A stretch of DNA of 64,000 bases from Halobacteriales archaeon YIM A00010 (GCA_025041175.1 JAKCFJ010000001.1:930001-994000); one strand, 5' to 3'. Shown: positions 23,971-34,461, counted from the first letter of the stretch. Translations and numbers: made by a program. Notes: generated by a model from the sequence alone, not told the origin.

Positions 23971-24887
23971 TATTCGTACTCGATGGTCGCCGGGGGTTTG
24001 TGTGTAACGTCATACAACACGCGGGAGACGTTCGGGACCGTTCCAGTGATCCGGCTCTGGATCCGCTGTAGGGTCTCCCAGTCCAACTGTTGTGCTCGTG
24101 CGGTCATCCCGTCGCGGCTCTCGACCGATCGGACCGCGACCACGTGGCCGTGAACCCGGTTGTCGCCTTTCACGCCGGTCGCTTTGCCCAGCACCGCCGC
24201 GAACGCCTGCCACGGCTCGTACTCCTCGAGTTCGTCCTCCACGATGGCGGTCGCCTCTCGAGCAACCGCTAGCTTCTCCTCGGTGATCTCGCCGACGATG
24301 CGGACCGCAAGCCCCGGTCCGGGGAACGGCATCCGCTCGGAGACGACCGATTCGAGACCGAGCGCGCGCGCCACCTCCCGAACCTCGTCCTTGTACAGCT
24401 CCCGAACCGGTTCGACGATCCCCTCGAAATCGACGACCTCTGGAAGGCCGCCGACGTTGTGGTGGGATTTGATGTTGCCGTCGCTCTCGATGCGATCAGG
24501 GTAGATCGTCCCCTGCACGAGATACTCGGCGTCGCTGTCGCGGGCCGCGCGCTCGAACTCCCGGATGAACTGCTCGCCGATCACGTGGCGCTTTTCCTCG
24601 GGATCGGTGACGCCCGCCAACGCCTCGAGGAACCGATCCTCCGCGGAGACGATCCGGAGGCGGTCCATGTAGGAAAACGTCTCCCGAATCTCCTCGGTTT
24701 CGCCCTTCCGCATCAGGCCCGTGTCGACGTACACCGGGACGAGCTGGTCTCCGACGGCCTCGTGGGCGAGCGCGGCGGCGACCGAAGAGTCCACACCGCC
24801 CGACAGCGCAATGATTGCGTTTGCCGAGCCGATTTCCTCACGGATCTCGGGGACGGCCTCCTCGATGAACTGATCCGTGTCGACCAT
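23970..24887 (-). CDS. guaAB: GMP synthase subunit B (ATP-pyrophosphatase)
   Basis: This protein of about 305 aa has the PP-loop [17 protein letters not shown] near residue 30, [12 protein letters not shown], then QGTIYPD...SHHNVGGLP and the C-terminal dimerisation domain ending [11 protein letters not shown]. Archaea split GMP synthase into a glutaminase (GuaA-A) and this ATP-PPase that amidates XMP. The glutaminase gene is not in the window. The start overlaps the pyrG stop (TGATG at 24885-24889). Confidence 0.95.
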   Translation of the reverse strand: MVDTDQFIEEAVPEIREEIGSANAIIALSGGVDSSVAAALAHEAVGDQLVPVYVDTGLMRKGETEEIRETFSYMDRLRIVSAEDRFLEALAGVTDPEEKRHVIGEQFIREFERAARDSDAEYLVQGTIYPDRIESDGNIKSHHNVGGLPEVVDFEGIVEPVRELYKDEVREVARALGLESVVSERMPFPGPGLAVRIVGEITEEKLAVAREATAIVEDELEEYEPWQAFAAVLGKATGVKGDNRVHGHVVAVRSVESRDGMTARAQQLDWETLQRIQSRITGTVPNVSRVLYDVTHKPPATIEYE

Positions 24888-26530
24888 CACTGGGTCACCT
24901 CCTCGGGATCGGTTTCACGATGCTCGAGAACAGCGTCGACCAGCCCCACGAAGGGCGGGCTCGCGCGGCCGGGTCGCGACCGGAACTCGGGGTGGAACTG
25001 CGTTCCGAGGAAATACGGGTGGTCGGGCAGCTCCAAGATCTCCATCCGGTTGCCGACCCGCCCGGAAAAGCACAATCCGTTCTCCTCCAGTTGTGCGATG
25101 TAGTTGGGGTTCACCTCGTACCGGTGGCGGTGGCGCTCGACGCACGGGCCGTCGTACAGCTTCGTGGCGAGCGTTCCCGGCTGGAGATCCGTTTCGTAGG
25201 AGCCCAGACGCATCGTCCCGCCCATCTCGTCGAGATCGGACTGATCGGGCAACAGATCGATCACGGGATGGGCCGTCCCCTCGTCGAACTCCCTCGAATG
25301 GGCGGTGTCGAGACCGAGAACGTTGCGGGCGTACTCCACGACTGCGAGCTGAAAGCCGAGACACAGCCCGAGATACGGAACCTCGTTTTCGCGTGCGTAC
25401 CGGATGGCGTCGATCTTCCCGTGGGTGCCCCGAACGCCGAACCCACCGGGGACGACGATCCCATCGGCGGATTCGAGCCGTCGCTTGTGTTCGGCGTTCA
25501 TCTCATCCGCGTTCACCCAGCTGACGTTCACGTTGACACGGTGGTCCAACCCGGCGTGTTTGAGGGCTTCGTGAACCGAGAGGTAAGCGTCTTCGAGCGC
25601 GTACTTCCCGACGAGCGCGATCTCGACGTCGTCGTTGGCCTCGCGAGTAACGATCTCTCGCCAGCTGTTATCACGCTCGGGCTTCGGTGTGGCCGGCTCC
25701 GCGAGACCGAGCTGTTCCATCACGTACTCGTCGAGCCCCCCGTCTTCGACCATCAGCGGCACGTGATAGATGTCGTCCACGTCCGGATTCGAAAACACCG
25801 CCTCGGTCGGCACGTCACAGAACAGCGCGATCTTCTCTTTCGTTTCGGGGTACAGCCGGTCGTCACACCGGCCGACGAGAACGTCCGGCTGGAGACCGAT
25901 GCTCCGGAGCTCCTTGACGCTGTGTTGGGTCGGCTTGGTCTTCTGTTCGCCGTTTTTCGAGTACGGGACGAGCGTCACGTGGGCGAGGAGGAAATCTTCG
26001 GGGGGCTGTTCGTGGACGAACTGCCGGATCGCCTCCAGAAACGGCATTCCCTCGATGTCACCGACCGTCCCGCCAATCTCCACGATACACACGTCGTGAC
26101 CCGCCGCAGCCTCCCGGATCCGGCGTTTGATGTCGTCGGTGATGTGGGGGATGATCTGGACGGTCTTGCCCAGATAATCACCGGCGCGCTCTTTCTCGAT
26201 CACGTGTTGGTAGGCTTTCCCCGTCGTGATGTTGTGATCGGACGTCATATCGATGTCGAGAAAGCGCTCGTAGTTCCCCAGATCGAGATCCACCTCGGCT
26301 CCGTCTTTCAACACGTACACCTCCCCGTGTTGGAACGGATTCATCGTTCCCGCATCCACGTTCAGATACGGGTCGATCTTGACGGCAGTAACGTCGAAGC
26401 CAGCGTTGGCGAGCAGTCGGCCGGTGCTCGCGGCCGTGATCCCCTTGCCGAGCCCAGACATCACGCCGCCCGTAACGAAAATAAACTTGTTCCCCAGTGA
26501 TGGGTCGTAGTCCGTCGGCTCTGTGGGCAT
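24887..26530 (-). CDS. pyrG: CTP synthase
   Basis: This protein of about 547 aa has the N-terminal synthetase domain ([59 protein letters not shown]) and a C-terminal class I glutaminase domain (VPGGFGVRG, then [19 protein letters not shown] with the nucleophile Cys, and HPEFRSRPG with the catalytic His). It makes CTP from UTP and glutamine. The ATG at 26530 gives the normal N-terminus ([10 protein letters not shown]). First gene of the operon with guaAb and DUF7126. Confidence 0.97.
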   Translation of the reverse strand: MPTEPTDYDPSLGNKFIFVTGGVMSGLGKGITAASTGRLLANAGFDVTAVKIDPYLNVDAGTMNPFQHGEVYVLKDGAEVDLDLGNYERFLDIDMTSDHNITTGKAYQHVIEKERAGDYLGKTVQIIPHITDDIKRRIREAAAGHDVCIVEIGGTVGDIEGMPFLEAIRQFVHEQPPEDFLLAHVTLVPYSKNGEQKTKPTQHSVKELRSIGLQPDVLVGRCDDRLYPETKEKIALFCDVPTEAVFSNPDVDDIYHVPLMVEDGGLDEYVMEQLGLAEPATPKPERDNSWREIVTREANDDVEIALVGKYALEDAYLSVHEALKHAGLDHRVNVNVSWVNADEMNAEHKRRLESADGIVVPGGFGVRGTHGKIDAIRYARENEVPYLGLCLGFQLAVVEYARNVLGLDTAHSREFDEGTAHPVIDLLPDQSDLDEMGGTMRLGSYETDLQPGTLATKLYDGPCVERHRHRYEVNPNYIAQLEENGLCFSGRVGNRMEILELPDHPYFLGTQFHPEFRSRPGRASPPFVGLVDAVLEHRETDPEEVTQ

Positions 26531-26626
26531 ACTGAGCGTGGGCCGCTGTCGGTGAAAACCGTTTCGGGCGCGGTCGGGACGAGCGATCCGGTAGCGTACC
26601 ACGATGTGTCGTTGTATCAGCGTTGC

Positions 26627-27262
26627 TCACAGCTCGTTCTGAAAGAACACCGCTACTCGTTCGGCGACCTGTTCGGTTTGGCCGACGAAAAAGTGGTCTG
26701 CGCTCATCCCGAGCACGGTGTGGCCGGCTTCGGCCGCTCGATCGACGACCGGCTTCCAGTCGGCCGTCGTGTCGCGTTCGCCGTAGACGATCCGTGTGGG
26801 GCGATCGATTCGTTGAACGGCCTCGACGGCGTCGAGGCGGTCAGCGATGCGGGCGGCGGGCGCGAGCGCACAGACGCACGCGACGGCGGTTTCATCGGCT
26901 GCGACGAGCGCGAGCGTTCCGCCGAAGCTGAACCCGTACACTCCGATCCGCTCGTACCGCTCGGTGGCCCACGCGATGGCGTTCAGCGTGTCGGTGAACT
27001 CGCCGCGTCCTTCGTCGAACTCCCCGTAATCGAACCGGAGCGAGGCGATTCCCTCGGCGGCGAGCACGTCACAGACCCCAGTCAGCCGTCGGTCCGTGCG
27101 CGTTCCGCCCATCTGTGGATGGGGCGGGCAGGCGACGACGCACGCCGTCCCGCCGGGATCGACGAGCGTCCCCCGAACGTCGCGCGCGCCCCCGATGAGA
27201 ACCGGTTCTGGTTCGGGCTTTGCGTTTGTGTGTTCCGATTCGGTTCGGTCGGGATCGGTCAT
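26627..27262 (-). CDS. Alpha/beta hydrolase
   Basis: This 211-aa serine hydrolase has the nucleophile elbow GFSFGG, an ACPPHPQMGGTR oxyanion region, VYGERDTTADW for the acid and MSADHFFVG for the catalytic His. It resembles the haloarchaeal dienelactone-hydrolase-like/KANL3-type family that also occurs next to pyrG. Substrate unknown. Confidence 0.82.
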   Translation of the reverse strand: MTDPDRTESEHTNAKPEPEPVLIGGARDVRGTLVDPGGTACVVACPPHPQMGGTRTDRRLTGVCDVLAAEGIASLRFDYGEFDEGRGEFTDTLNAIAWATERYERIGVYGFSFGGTLALVAADETAVACVCALAPAARIADRLDAVEAVQRIDRPTRIVYGERDTTADWKPVVDRAAEAGHTVLGMSADHFFVGQTEQVAERVAVFFQNEL

Positions 27263-27315
27263 GAATCGTGTTCGTTAGTACGTGGTTTAATAGGCTGGGT
27301 CGTTATAGTCAGACT

Positions 27316-28149
27316 ATGGGAATCCTTTCACGGACGTCATACGTCATCCGTTCAAAGATCAACGCCCTCCTCAACCGGACGGAGGATCCGTCCGAAACGC
27401 TCGATTACTCCTACGAGCAGATGCGAGACGAACTCCAGGAGGTCAAACAGGGGATTGCCGATCTCACCACCCAGAAAAAACGCCTCGAGATGCAGAAACG
27501 CCGCCTCGAGGAGAACGTCGACAAACACAACGAGCAGGCGCGCACAGCGGTCGAACAGGACCGGGAGGATCTCGCCCGCCAGGCGTTGGAGAAGAAAAAG
27601 CAGAAGATGAACCAGATCGAGGATCTGGAGGGGCAGGTCGCCGACTTACAGCAGACACAGGATGCGCTCGTCGAGAAGAAAGACAAACTCCAGAACCGCA
27701 TCGAGGAGTTCCGCACGAAAAAGGAATCCATGAAAGCCCGCTACGAGGCCGCCGAAGCGTCAGCGCGCGTCTCCGAAGCCGTGACCGGGGCGGGCGACGA
27801 GATGGAAAACGTCTCCCAGGCCATCGATCGGGCCGAAGAGCGCACCCAGGATATGGAAGCCCGCTCTGCGGCGCTCGATGAGCTGGAGGAGACGGGGGCG
27901 CTCGACAGCTCGCTTTCGGACAAGGACAGCCTCGAACGCGAACTCGATGAGATTTCGGCCGACAACGAAGTCGAGGCGGAGCTCGACACGCTCCGCTCGG
28001 AGATGGGCAAAGAGTCCGGAAACGGGAGCAACGACGCGGCCGAGACCGATACGGACGCGGATGTCGCGTCCAACTCCTCGTCGGACTCGGACCCAGCGAT
28101 CGAAAGCGAGCTGGAAGAACTCCAGGAAGACAAATCGAAATCGAACTAG
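27316..28149 (+). CDS. pspA: PspA/IM30 (Vipp1) family membrane-stress protein
   Basis: This protein of about 277 aa begins [20 protein letters not shown], the PspA amphipathic helix, followed by [20 protein letters not shown] and long coiled coils (about 25-200), then an acidic Ser/Asp-rich tail. PspA/Vipp1 assemble into ESCRT-III-like polymers on damaged membranes. Box A TTTAATAG lies about 25 nt before the ATG. The gene ends convergently with thrS, the two TAG stops sharing CTAG at 28146-28149. Confidence 0.9.
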   Translation: MGILSRTSYVIRSKINALLNRTEDPSETLDYSYEQMRDELQEVKQGIADLTTQKKRLEMQKRRLEENVDKHNEQARTAVEQDREDLARQALEKKKQKMNQIEDLEGQVADLQQTQDALVEKKDKLQNRIEEFRTKKESMKARYEAAEASARVSEAVTGAGDEMENVSQAIDRAEERTQDMEARSAALDELEETGALDSSLSDKDSLERELDEISADNEVEAELDTLRSEMGKESGNGSNDAAETDTDADVASNSSSDSDPAIESELEELQEDKSKSN

Positions 28150-30083
28150 TCCAACGCCGCGTTCTGGATGTCCGGCTCGATGCGTTTTTGCTCCCGTTCC
28201 TGCTCGAGATACGCACGAAAGGCATCGATATCCACGTCCTTTCGCTCCTGTTCCTTGCGGTCTCGAACCGAGACCGTTCCGGTTTCTGCCTCGTCGTCGC
28301 CGACGATCAGCATGTAGGGAACGCGGTCGTCGTGTGTGGCCTGGATCTTCTTCCCGACGGTCCACGACCGGTCTTCGATCTCCACACGGAACTCACCGAG
28401 TTCGGCCGCGACAGCCTGTGCGTACTCGATGTTTTCGTCCGTGACTGGCAGGATGCGCACCTGTTCTGGCGCGAGCCAGAAGGGGAATCGCCCTTTGAAA
28501 TGCTCGATAATGACGCCCATGAAGCGCTCGAACGAGCCGAGCAGCGCGCGGTGGATCATGACCGGTCGATGCTCCTCGTTGTCCTCCCCGATGTACGTGA
28601 GATCGAGGCGTTCTGGGATGTTGAAATCGAGCTGGACGGTGCCGATCGTCCACTCACGACCGAGAGCGTCCTCCGCGTTGATACCGATCTTCGGCCCGTA
28701 GAATGCGGCTTCGCCCGCATCAACATCGTACGCGAGTCCCTCGGATTCGAGCGCATCGCGCAGCCCGTCGGTCGCTTCGTTCCAGATCTCGTCGCTCCCG
28801 ATGGCGTCGTCACCCCTCGTTTCCAGTTTGTAGTTAACTTCTAGATCGAAGCTGCCGTAAATATCCTCGATGATCCGAAGCGCGTCCGTGATCTCCCCGC
28901 GAATCTGGTCCGGACGAACGAACGCGTGGCCATCATCCTGCGTGAGACCACGAACGCGGAACAGACCGGAGAGTTCACCCGACTGTTCGTTCCGGTAGAC
29001 GGTGCCGAATTCGGAGAAGCGGATCGGTAAATCGCGATACGAGTGTTGTTCGTCGGCGTAGATGGACGCGTGATTCGCGCAGTTCATGGGTTTCAGGCCG
29101 TATTCCCTCTCGTCCTGCTCCCAGTTGAACATCTCGCCATTGGCGGTGTAGGTGTCGTAGTGGCCCGTCGGTTTCCAGAGTTCCGTCTTGTTCAGTTCGG
29201 GTGTCCACACCTCTTCATAGCCGAGTTCATCGTTCTTGATGCGGATGTAGTCCTCCAGTTCCCGGCGAATGTTCATCCCGTTCGGATGGTAATGAGCACA
29301 CCCCGGCGAATGATCCGGGATGGAGAACAGATCCATCTCGCGGCCGATCTTGCGGTGATCGCGCTCCTTTGCCTCCTCGCGCCGCGTGAGGAACTTCTCG
29401 AGTTCGTCCTCCGACGCAAACGCCGTGCCGTACACCCGCGTGAGGCTTTCGTTGTCCTCCTCGCCGCGCCAGTACGCAGAAGAGATCGACAGTAGTTTGA
29501 ACGCCCCGATTTCTCCCGTTGAATCGACGTGTGGTCCCTTACAGAGATCCTCGAACTCCGCCTGCTCGTAGAACGACACCGGCTCCTCGCCAGCCGCCTC
29601 CGTTTCGAGGATTTCGCGTTTGAACGGATTGTTGCTGTAGATTTCGAACGCTTCGTCCCGCGAGTGAGTGGTGCGATCGATCGGGAGGTCTTCCGCGATG
29701 ATCTCTTTGGCTTCGGCTTCGATCTGCTCCAGTGCCCTGTCGTCGAGATCGACGTTGTACACGTCGTAGTAGAACTTTTCGTCGGTCCACGGACCGATCG
29801 TGAGTTTCGCGTCGGGGTAGAGCCGTAACAGCGCCTGTGCGAAGACGTGGGCCGCCGAGTGTCGGAGCACCTGCCGGTACTCGTCGCTGCTTTCGGTGAC
29901 GATCTCGACGCGTGCCCCCTCGTGAACCGGCGACTGTGCAGCCACGAGATCGCCGTCGACAACGCCCGCCACGGTGTCGCGCCCGAGACCCGGTCCGATC
30001 TCGTAGGCGACGTCCTCGACGGTCGCATCCCTGTCGACGGTGAGCTCGGAACCGTCCGGAAGCGTGACCGTAATTGCGTCCAT
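28146..30083 (-). CDS. thrS: Threonyl-tRNA synthetase
   Basis: This 645-aa class II synthetase has an N-terminal TGS domain ([19 protein letters not shown]), the bacterial-type N2 editing domain with HSAAH, the catalytic core ([20 protein letters not shown], then [20 protein letters not shown]) and the C-terminal anticodon-binding domain ([18 protein letters not shown]). The bacterial-type editing domain is notable because an apparent relic of the archaeal-type editing domain lies just upstream on the other strand (30271-30430). Confidence 0.96.
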   Translation of the reverse strand: MDAITVTLPDGSELTVDRDATVEDVAYEIGPGLGRDTVAGVVDGDLVAAQSPVHEGARVEIVTESSDEYRQVLRHSAAHVFAQALLRLYPDAKLTIGPWTDEKFYYDVYNVDLDDRALEQIEAEAKEIIAEDLPIDRTTHSRDEAFEIYSNNPFKREILETEAAGEEPVSFYEQAEFEDLCKGPHVDSTGEIGAFKLLSISSAYWRGEEDNESLTRVYGTAFASEDELEKFLTRREEAKERDHRKIGREMDLFSIPDHSPGCAHYHPNGMNIRRELEDYIRIKNDELGYEEVWTPELNKTELWKPTGHYDTYTANGEMFNWEQDEREYGLKPMNCANHASIYADEQHSYRDLPIRFSEFGTVYRNEQSGELSGLFRVRGLTQDDGHAFVRPDQIRGEITDALRIIEDIYGSFDLEVNYKLETRGDDAIGSDEIWNEATDGLRDALESEGLAYDVDAGEAAFYGPKIGINAEDALGREWTIGTVQLDFNIPERLDLTYIGEDNEEHRPVMIHRALLGSFERFMGVIIEHFKGRFPFWLAPEQVRILPVTDENIEYAQAVAAELGEFRVEIEDRSWTVGKKIQATHDDRVPYMLIVGDDEAETGTVSVRDRKEQERKDVDIDAFRAYLEQEREQKRIEPDIQNAALD

Positions 30084-30237
30084 ACTTGAGCAAACCGAGG
30101 ACGGTGGATAAGTGTGTTGAGACTGTGTGAACGGTTCTATTAATTGCTCTCGATCGAGTTAATGGTGGGATGTCATTAATGCATGACACAGCCCAGATTC
30201 AGAAAGATAGTAAATATAAAAGACAGGTATTGATCCA

Positions 30238-30430
30238 GATATTTATCTGGAAGAACAGCCAGCATAGAGTATGCCTACGGTTCATCCACTCGGATCATCT
30301 CGAGTTCGAGGTGACCGAGCAAGCCGGTCCGGATGAGCTTGCCGAGACGGTTGCCAACGAGGTCGACGACAAACCCGCCAAGCCGCGGTATCTCTCGCGG
30401 TACGTCAGCGCCCATCCGGATTTCAAGTAG
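30238..30430 (+). pseudogene. Probable decayed archaeal-type ThrRS editing-domain gene
   Basis: A promoter-like ATATTTATC at 30238-30246 stands about 27 nt before an ATG at 30271, but that ATG opens only a 21-codon frame. One base further, the sequence reads LRFIHSDHLEFEVTEQAGPD, which resembles the N-terminus of archaeal ThrRS editing domains (MRxLLIHADYxEYEV), and continues to a stop at 30430 after only about 50 codons. A +1 shift at the start plus early truncation would explain it. An alternative is a real small ORF from 30182 (83 aa). Adjacent divergent thrS supports the editing-domain reading. Confidence 0.4.
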
Positions 30431-30460
30431 GGTTTCTCGATACTCTCGGTCTGGGATGGA

Positions 30461-31102
30461 TCACGATTTCCGTAGGCCGGTATCCACTGTGCTATCGATG
30501 ACCTCGTACCCAAGCGCCCGGAACATCGACCGGGTGGATCCGCCACGGGCAGCCGTCAGAAACAACCACCAGAGATGTTTCCGGTTTGTAATGCTGCTGA
30601 TCACGGTTACCTTGGTACCCTCCTCGTCGGCAGCTTCGATCGAAACAGTGTTGCGAACGGACTCGTTTCCATTCTTTCGTGTCCGGACGAGCAGATCGTC
30701 GTTCGACTGCTGTTCGGTCTCGTAACCGATCGTCACTGTCCGCAGTCCAAACAGTACCGATATTTCACACGATACGCCGTTCTCGTGGGCTTCGATACTG
30801 CCATCGTCGGCCTGCGCGGTCGACCACGCGGCTAACGGATGATCGCCCGTTTTGAACTCCTCGCGGACAGCCGCGGACGAGCGGTCCGTGGCGAGCTGGA
30901 GTTCCTCTTCGACTCTGATGACTGGAAGCACGATGATGAGAAAAACCTCCAGAAAAAGGATGATCGGAAACAGCTCCCCTTCGGTTCTGAATCGATGGAT
31001 AGCCACCCCGAGCAGCCCGCCGAGCAGTAGAATAATCATCCACGCGACAATAATCACACGTCGATACCCCTTTCGGGCGTGCTTCTCCACGGTTTCATTC
31101 AT
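30461..31102 (-). CDS. Conserved haloarchaeal membrane protein with two N-terminal helices
   Basis: This 213-aa protein begins with basic MNETVEKHARKGYRR, then two membrane helices (about 17-36, VIIVAWMIILLLGGLLGVAI, and 46-63, IILFLEVFLIIVLPVI). A mainly beta cytoplasmic or external domain follows, with SCEISVLFGLRTVTIGYETE and a conserved-looking WWLFLTAARGGSTRSMFRAL near the C-terminus. No family with known function is recognised. Unlinked to neighbours by overlap. Confidence 0.65.
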   Translation of the reverse strand: MNETVEKHARKGYRRVIIVAWMIILLLGGLLGVAIHRFRTEGELFPIILFLEVFLIIVLPVIRVEEELQLATDRSSAAVREEFKTGDHPLAAWSTAQADDGSIEAHENGVSCEISVLFGLRTVTIGYETEQQSNDDLLVRTRKNGNESVRNTVSIEAADEEGTKVTVISSITNRKHLWWLFLTAARGGSTRSMFRALGYEVIDSTVDTGLRKS

Positions 31103-31255
31103 ACCGCGGGACTCAAAGCCCCGATTATAAACAATTCCGATACGATACTATGTTCTCGAGATATTCACAACCTACGAAGAAGCATCTTTGATGATTTGAC
31201 TGGCGAGAACAGTTCGTGTGGCGCCGTTCCGGTACACACGGCCAGGGATCTCGTC

Positions 31256-31756
31256 TCAATCGTCACTCGGAACGACGGCTCGCTCGCTCGGTTCGGACTC
31301 CTGTCGCTCGTTCGTGAGCTGCGTGATCCGGTCCATCGGTGTCACCGGCTCCGTTTTCTCGGTTGGTGTCGACGGAGCGACCCATTCGAGTTTCCCGTCA
31401 TTCCGGCACGCTAACGCCACGCTCGGCAGGGAGATGAACTCGTGGGTCTCGCCGGTGATCGCAGAATGGACGGTTTCGCGCTCGAACCCCCCTTCGAGCG
31501 TCGTCCCACACTCGGTGGCCCACTGCTTGAACTCGACGATCCGTTCTCGGATTGCTGCCCCGGCGTCCGTGCGAGCGACCGCGGGATCGGTGCTTACCCG
31601 CGATCCCCACACCGTGACCGAGTAGTCGTCGATCTCCCCGTCGGTAGCGAACGCCTCGAGATGGTCGATCATCTTCTCGACACGAACGCCGGTTCCCGAA
31701 GAGAGCGACCGAACGTATAACTCTACTGTCGTGGACGATCTGGCATTGTCGGACAT
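31256..31756 (-). CDS. Conserved haloarchaeal protein of unknown function
   Basis: The 166-aa product starts MSDNARSSTTVELYVRSLSS and contains VRVEKMIDHLEAFATDGEID, DYSVTVWGSRVSTDPAVAR, and FERETVHSAITGETHEFISLP. The same pattern (VEKMIDRLE...VTVWG...HSSxTGE) is common among haloarchaea, but no function is known to me. The ATG at 31756 follows a CGTTTACG box A by about 25 nt, so the in-frame upstream ATG at 31861 is rejected. Confidence 0.65.
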   Translation of the reverse strand: MSDNARSSTTVELYVRSLSSGTGVRVEKMIDHLEAFATDGEIDDYSVTVWGSRVSTDPAVARTDAGAAIRERIVEFKQWATECGTTLEGGFERETVHSAITGETHEFISLPSVALACRNDGKLEWVAPSTPTEKTEPVTPMDRITQLTNERQESEPSERAVVPSDD

Positions 31757-31950
31757 CCTGTCTGTACACCACGGCGTAAACGACCAAAAACGTTCGCTAC
31801 GTTTCCTATGGTGACAATCCGTCTCGTAATATATTACATAATGATGTATTCGTGAGGCCATACTGCGCTACACGCGTCGGTCGCGGTTGTGGTCCGCCGT
31901 CGTGACAGGGAGTCAGGGTGTTGGTCGTACGACCGATCACGCCGGACAGG

Positions 31951-33045
31951 TCATTGTTCGGCCAGCTCGACGCCGGTACCGGGTCGATCGACCGTCGAAA
32001 GGTCGATCGTTCCATCCATCATTCGGACGCCGTCGTAGGGATCCTCCGCCAGGAGGAGCGAGCCGTCGAGATCGGCGTAGTCGACGAGCGGCGTGAGGTG
32101 GCAGGCGGCGGCGATGGCGGCGTTCGTTTCGACCATACAGCCGAGCATGATCTCGAGATTGTGCGCGCGGGCGGCGTGGATCAGTTTGAGCGCCTCGAGT
32201 GGCCCGCCACACTTCATGAGTTTGACTACGACGATGTCGGATCGGTCGGCCACCGTCGGCACGTCGGCGGGGGTCACACACGACTCATCGACGGCGATCG
32301 GGAGGTGGGCGTGTTCGTAGACGAATCGGAGTCCCTTGGCATCGGAGGCGGGAACCGGCTGTTCGAGGAATTCGACGTCGTGTGCGGCGAGGGTTTTGCT
32401 CATCTCGACGGCTTCCCGGGGCGTCCACGCCTCGTTCGCGTCGACCCGGATCCGTGCATCGGGCGCAGCGTTGCGGACGGCCTCGACGATCTCGGCGTCA
32501 CCGGACTGCGTCCGGTTGCCCGAGGAACGTTGTTCCTCGCTGTCGTGGTCGGTTCCCAGCTTCGTCTTCAGCACCGTGTAGCCGTCAGCGACGGCCTCGC
32601 GCGCGTTGTCGGCCATCACCTCCGGGTCGTCGAGACCGATAGTGAACGAGGAGGTGATCGACCGGGCGGGATCGAGACCGAACAGCTGATACAACGGGAC
32701 ACCGAGCCGCTTGCCGACGAGATCGTGGAGCGCGATCGAGACCGCAGCCTTCGCGGCGGGGTTCCCCTTGACGCGGGCGTCCATCGCGCGCACGATCGCG
32801 GTTCGATTCAGTGGATCGTCGACCGCCTCGAGGGCGTCGAACAGCTCGGGCAGGACGGACTCGACGGTGGCCGGCGTTTCGCCGTAGTAGGTGGACGGTG
32901 CCGCTGCTCCGGTTCCCACGTGCTCGCCGTCGTCGATGCGGACGACGACGTTCTCGGTCGTTGCCGTCGTTCCCCGGGAGATGGTAAACGGCCGATCGAG
33001 GGGCAACGAAACGCGTTCCGTGGTCGTCTGTAGCTCCCTGTTCAT
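31951..33045 (-). CDS. dgcA: Enolase-superfamily epimerase/racemase, DgcA-like (N-acetyl-D-glutamate racemase)
   Basis: This 364-aa enzyme has the KxK motif (YTVLKTKLG), metal ligands in RVDANEAW, LEQPVPA and AVDESC, and the second catalytic Lys in VVKLMKCGG. That is the muconate-lactonising/dipeptide-epimerase subgroup. It overlaps the upstream DUF1611 gene by 4 bp (ATGA). The DUF1611-epimerase pair is known as DgcN-DgcA in marine bacteria, where D-Glu is N-acetylated, racemised and returned to L-Glu. Dipeptide epimerase activity is the alternative. Confidence 0.85.
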   Translation of the reverse strand: MNRELQTTTERVSLPLDRPFTISRGTTATTENVVVRIDDGEHVGTGAAAPSTYYGETPATVESVLPELFDALEAVDDPLNRTAIVRAMDARVKGNPAAKAAVSIALHDLVGKRLGVPLYQLFGLDPARSITSSFTIGLDDPEVMADNAREAVADGYTVLKTKLGTDHDSEEQRSSGNRTQSGDAEIVEAVRNAAPDARIRVDANEAWTPREAVEMSKTLAAHDVEFLEQPVPASDAKGLRFVYEHAHLPIAVDESCVTPADVPTVADRSDIVVVKLMKCGGPLEALKLIHAARAHNLEIMLGCMVETNAAIAAACHLTPLVDYADLDGSLLLAEDPYDGVRMMDGTIDLSTVDRPGTGVELAEQ

Positions 33046-34064
33046 TGTGGCCCTCCGTTCTCGATCGCTTCGAGCAACGGATCGACCCCGAACCGGACGG
33101 GATCGGTCGCGGGCGCGCCGATCGTATTCTCGAACGCCGCAACCGCTTCGTTAGCGTCCGCGGACTGTAGCGCCGCCGTGTTGAGCGCGCCACCGACCAC
33201 CGAACAGGGCGACAACGCCCCGCCGAGCGATTCGTACAGCCCGGCGATCTCCGACACCGGGGGAAGCGAAAACGATTCGTAGCCGTGAACGGCGTCTCGG
33301 CCGGTCTCGTGGCAGAGAACCAATGCGTCGGGCATCGAACCGTGGAGGATGCTGCACGTCACGCCCGAGTATGCGGGGTGGACGATCGATCCCTGTCCCT
33401 CGACGAAGAGGTAGTCGTGATGATCCCGTTCGAGCAGCATCTGTTCGACCGCCCCCGCGGCGAAATCGCTCACGACGCGGTCGACGACGACGCCGTCTCC
33501 CTCTAGCATCACACCCGTTTGTCCCGTCGGAACGAAACCAACGTCAAGCCCGCGCTCGCGGGCGTTCTCGACCAGTTTCATCGTCGTGGTCATCTTCCCG
33601 ATCGAACAGTCCGTCCCGACGGTGAGCACCACCGTCGCGTCGACGTCACGAGCCACGCCTTCGCTCACCGCGAGATCCTCGGGCGGCCGGCGAACGTCCC
33701 AGATCTGACAGTCGTGCTCCGCCGCGAGCCGCGCGAACTCCTCGTCGTCCCCGAGGTAGTAGTGCAGCCCGGACCACACGTCGCTCCCACGGGCGAGCGC
33801 ACCGGCGATGTCCGAACGCCACGTTTCGTCGAACGCCCCGCCGATCGGCGCGATTCCGACGACGAGCGCGTCCGTCTCCGGGACCGCTTCGATGCTACCG
33901 ACGATGGGTGCGTCCTGAACGTCCGAGAGGTGGTCGTTCACCCGGTCGCCAGCCGTTGCCCGATCGATGACGGCCACGACGTCGTAGTCACCGTAGCGTA
34001 ACAGCCCCTGAGCGGTTTTGGCCCCCGACGGAAACTGATCGTGGGCGAGAACTGCGAGTCGCAT
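33042..34064 (-). CDS. dgcN: DUF1611 protein, DgcN-like (D-glutamate N-acetyltransferase)
   Basis: This 340-aa DUF1611 protein has an N-terminal Rossmann-like domain (RLAVLAHDQFPSGAKTAQGL) and a C-terminal P-loop-like domain with VVLTVGTDCSIGKMTTTMKL (about 155-175), FVPTGQTGVMLEGDGVVVD and VEGQGSIVHPAYSGVTCSIL. In bacteria DgcN makes N-acetyl-D-glutamate, the substrate of DgcA. The ATGA overlap with dgcA supports a shared pathway. Activity in this archaeon is inferred. Confidence 0.85.
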   Translation of the reverse strand: MRLAVLAHDQFPSGAKTAQGLLRYGDYDVVAVIDRATAGDRVNDHLSDVQDAPIVGSIEAVPETDALVVGIAPIGGAFDETWRSDIAGALARGSDVWSGLHYYLGDDEEFARLAAEHDCQIWDVRRPPEDLAVSEGVARDVDATVVLTVGTDCSIGKMTTTMKLVENARERGLDVGFVPTGQTGVMLEGDGVVVDRVVSDFAAGAVEQMLLERDHHDYLFVEGQGSIVHPAYSGVTCSILHGSMPDALVLCHETGRDAVHGYESFSLPPVSEIAGLYESLGGALSPCSVVGGALNTAALQSADANEAVAAFENTIGAPATDPVRFGVDPLLEAIENGGPQ

Positions 34065-34116
34065 ACTCGCTCCTTGGCGTGAGCGTAGTTAACTGGCCCG
34101 ACGTCGGTTCGGGCCG

Positions 34117-34461
34117 TCAGATGCCAGCCGCAATCCCCATCTCGACGATCTGGGTGGCTCGGTCGGCTTTCGCCAGGAAGACCTCCCGCAACGTCGGTGG
34201 CTCGTCCAACCGCTCGGGAAGCATCGACTCGGGAACGGCCAGCGTCCGACCCGGGACCCCCGACTTCCCGTGAACCGCGAGGTGACGGTTCCCGAGCTTC
34301 ATGACCAGCGGGTTGTCGAGGCGCTCGATCCCCTCCCCGGTTGCATACAGCCGCTCGTTGACCGCCTCGTGTTGCCCGTCGTGCATCACTGGCCGGTCGC
34401 CCGTGTGTGGCTCTACGTACAACCGTCCGAGGTAGTACGCCCGCGAAAACGGTGCGAACAT
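34117..34461 (-). CDS. DUF5802 family protein
   Basis: This 114-aa protein starts MFAPFSRAYYLGRLYVEPHT and continues with AVNERLYATGEGIERLDNPLVMK and GKSGVPGRTLAVP. That is the compact soluble DUF5802 family of haloarchaea, without a known function. The start at 34461 (MFAPFS) is preferred over 34470 because the family begins there. Confidence 0.75.
   Translation of the reverse strand: MFAPFSRAYYLGRLYVEPHTGDRPVMHDGQHEAVNERLYATGEGIERLDNPLVMKLGNRHLAVHGKSGVPGRTLAVPESMLPERLDEPPTLREVFLAKADRATQIVEMGIAAGI

Noticed and set aside
24920-26500. 526-codon plus-strand frame
   Set aside because: Exactly antisense to pyrG, which is unmistakable.
30170-30430. Intact 86-aa small protein starting at 30170
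   Set aside because: The ATG lies upstream of the best box A, and the first 33 codons are AT-rich intergenic-type sequence; only the last 50 codons look like protein.
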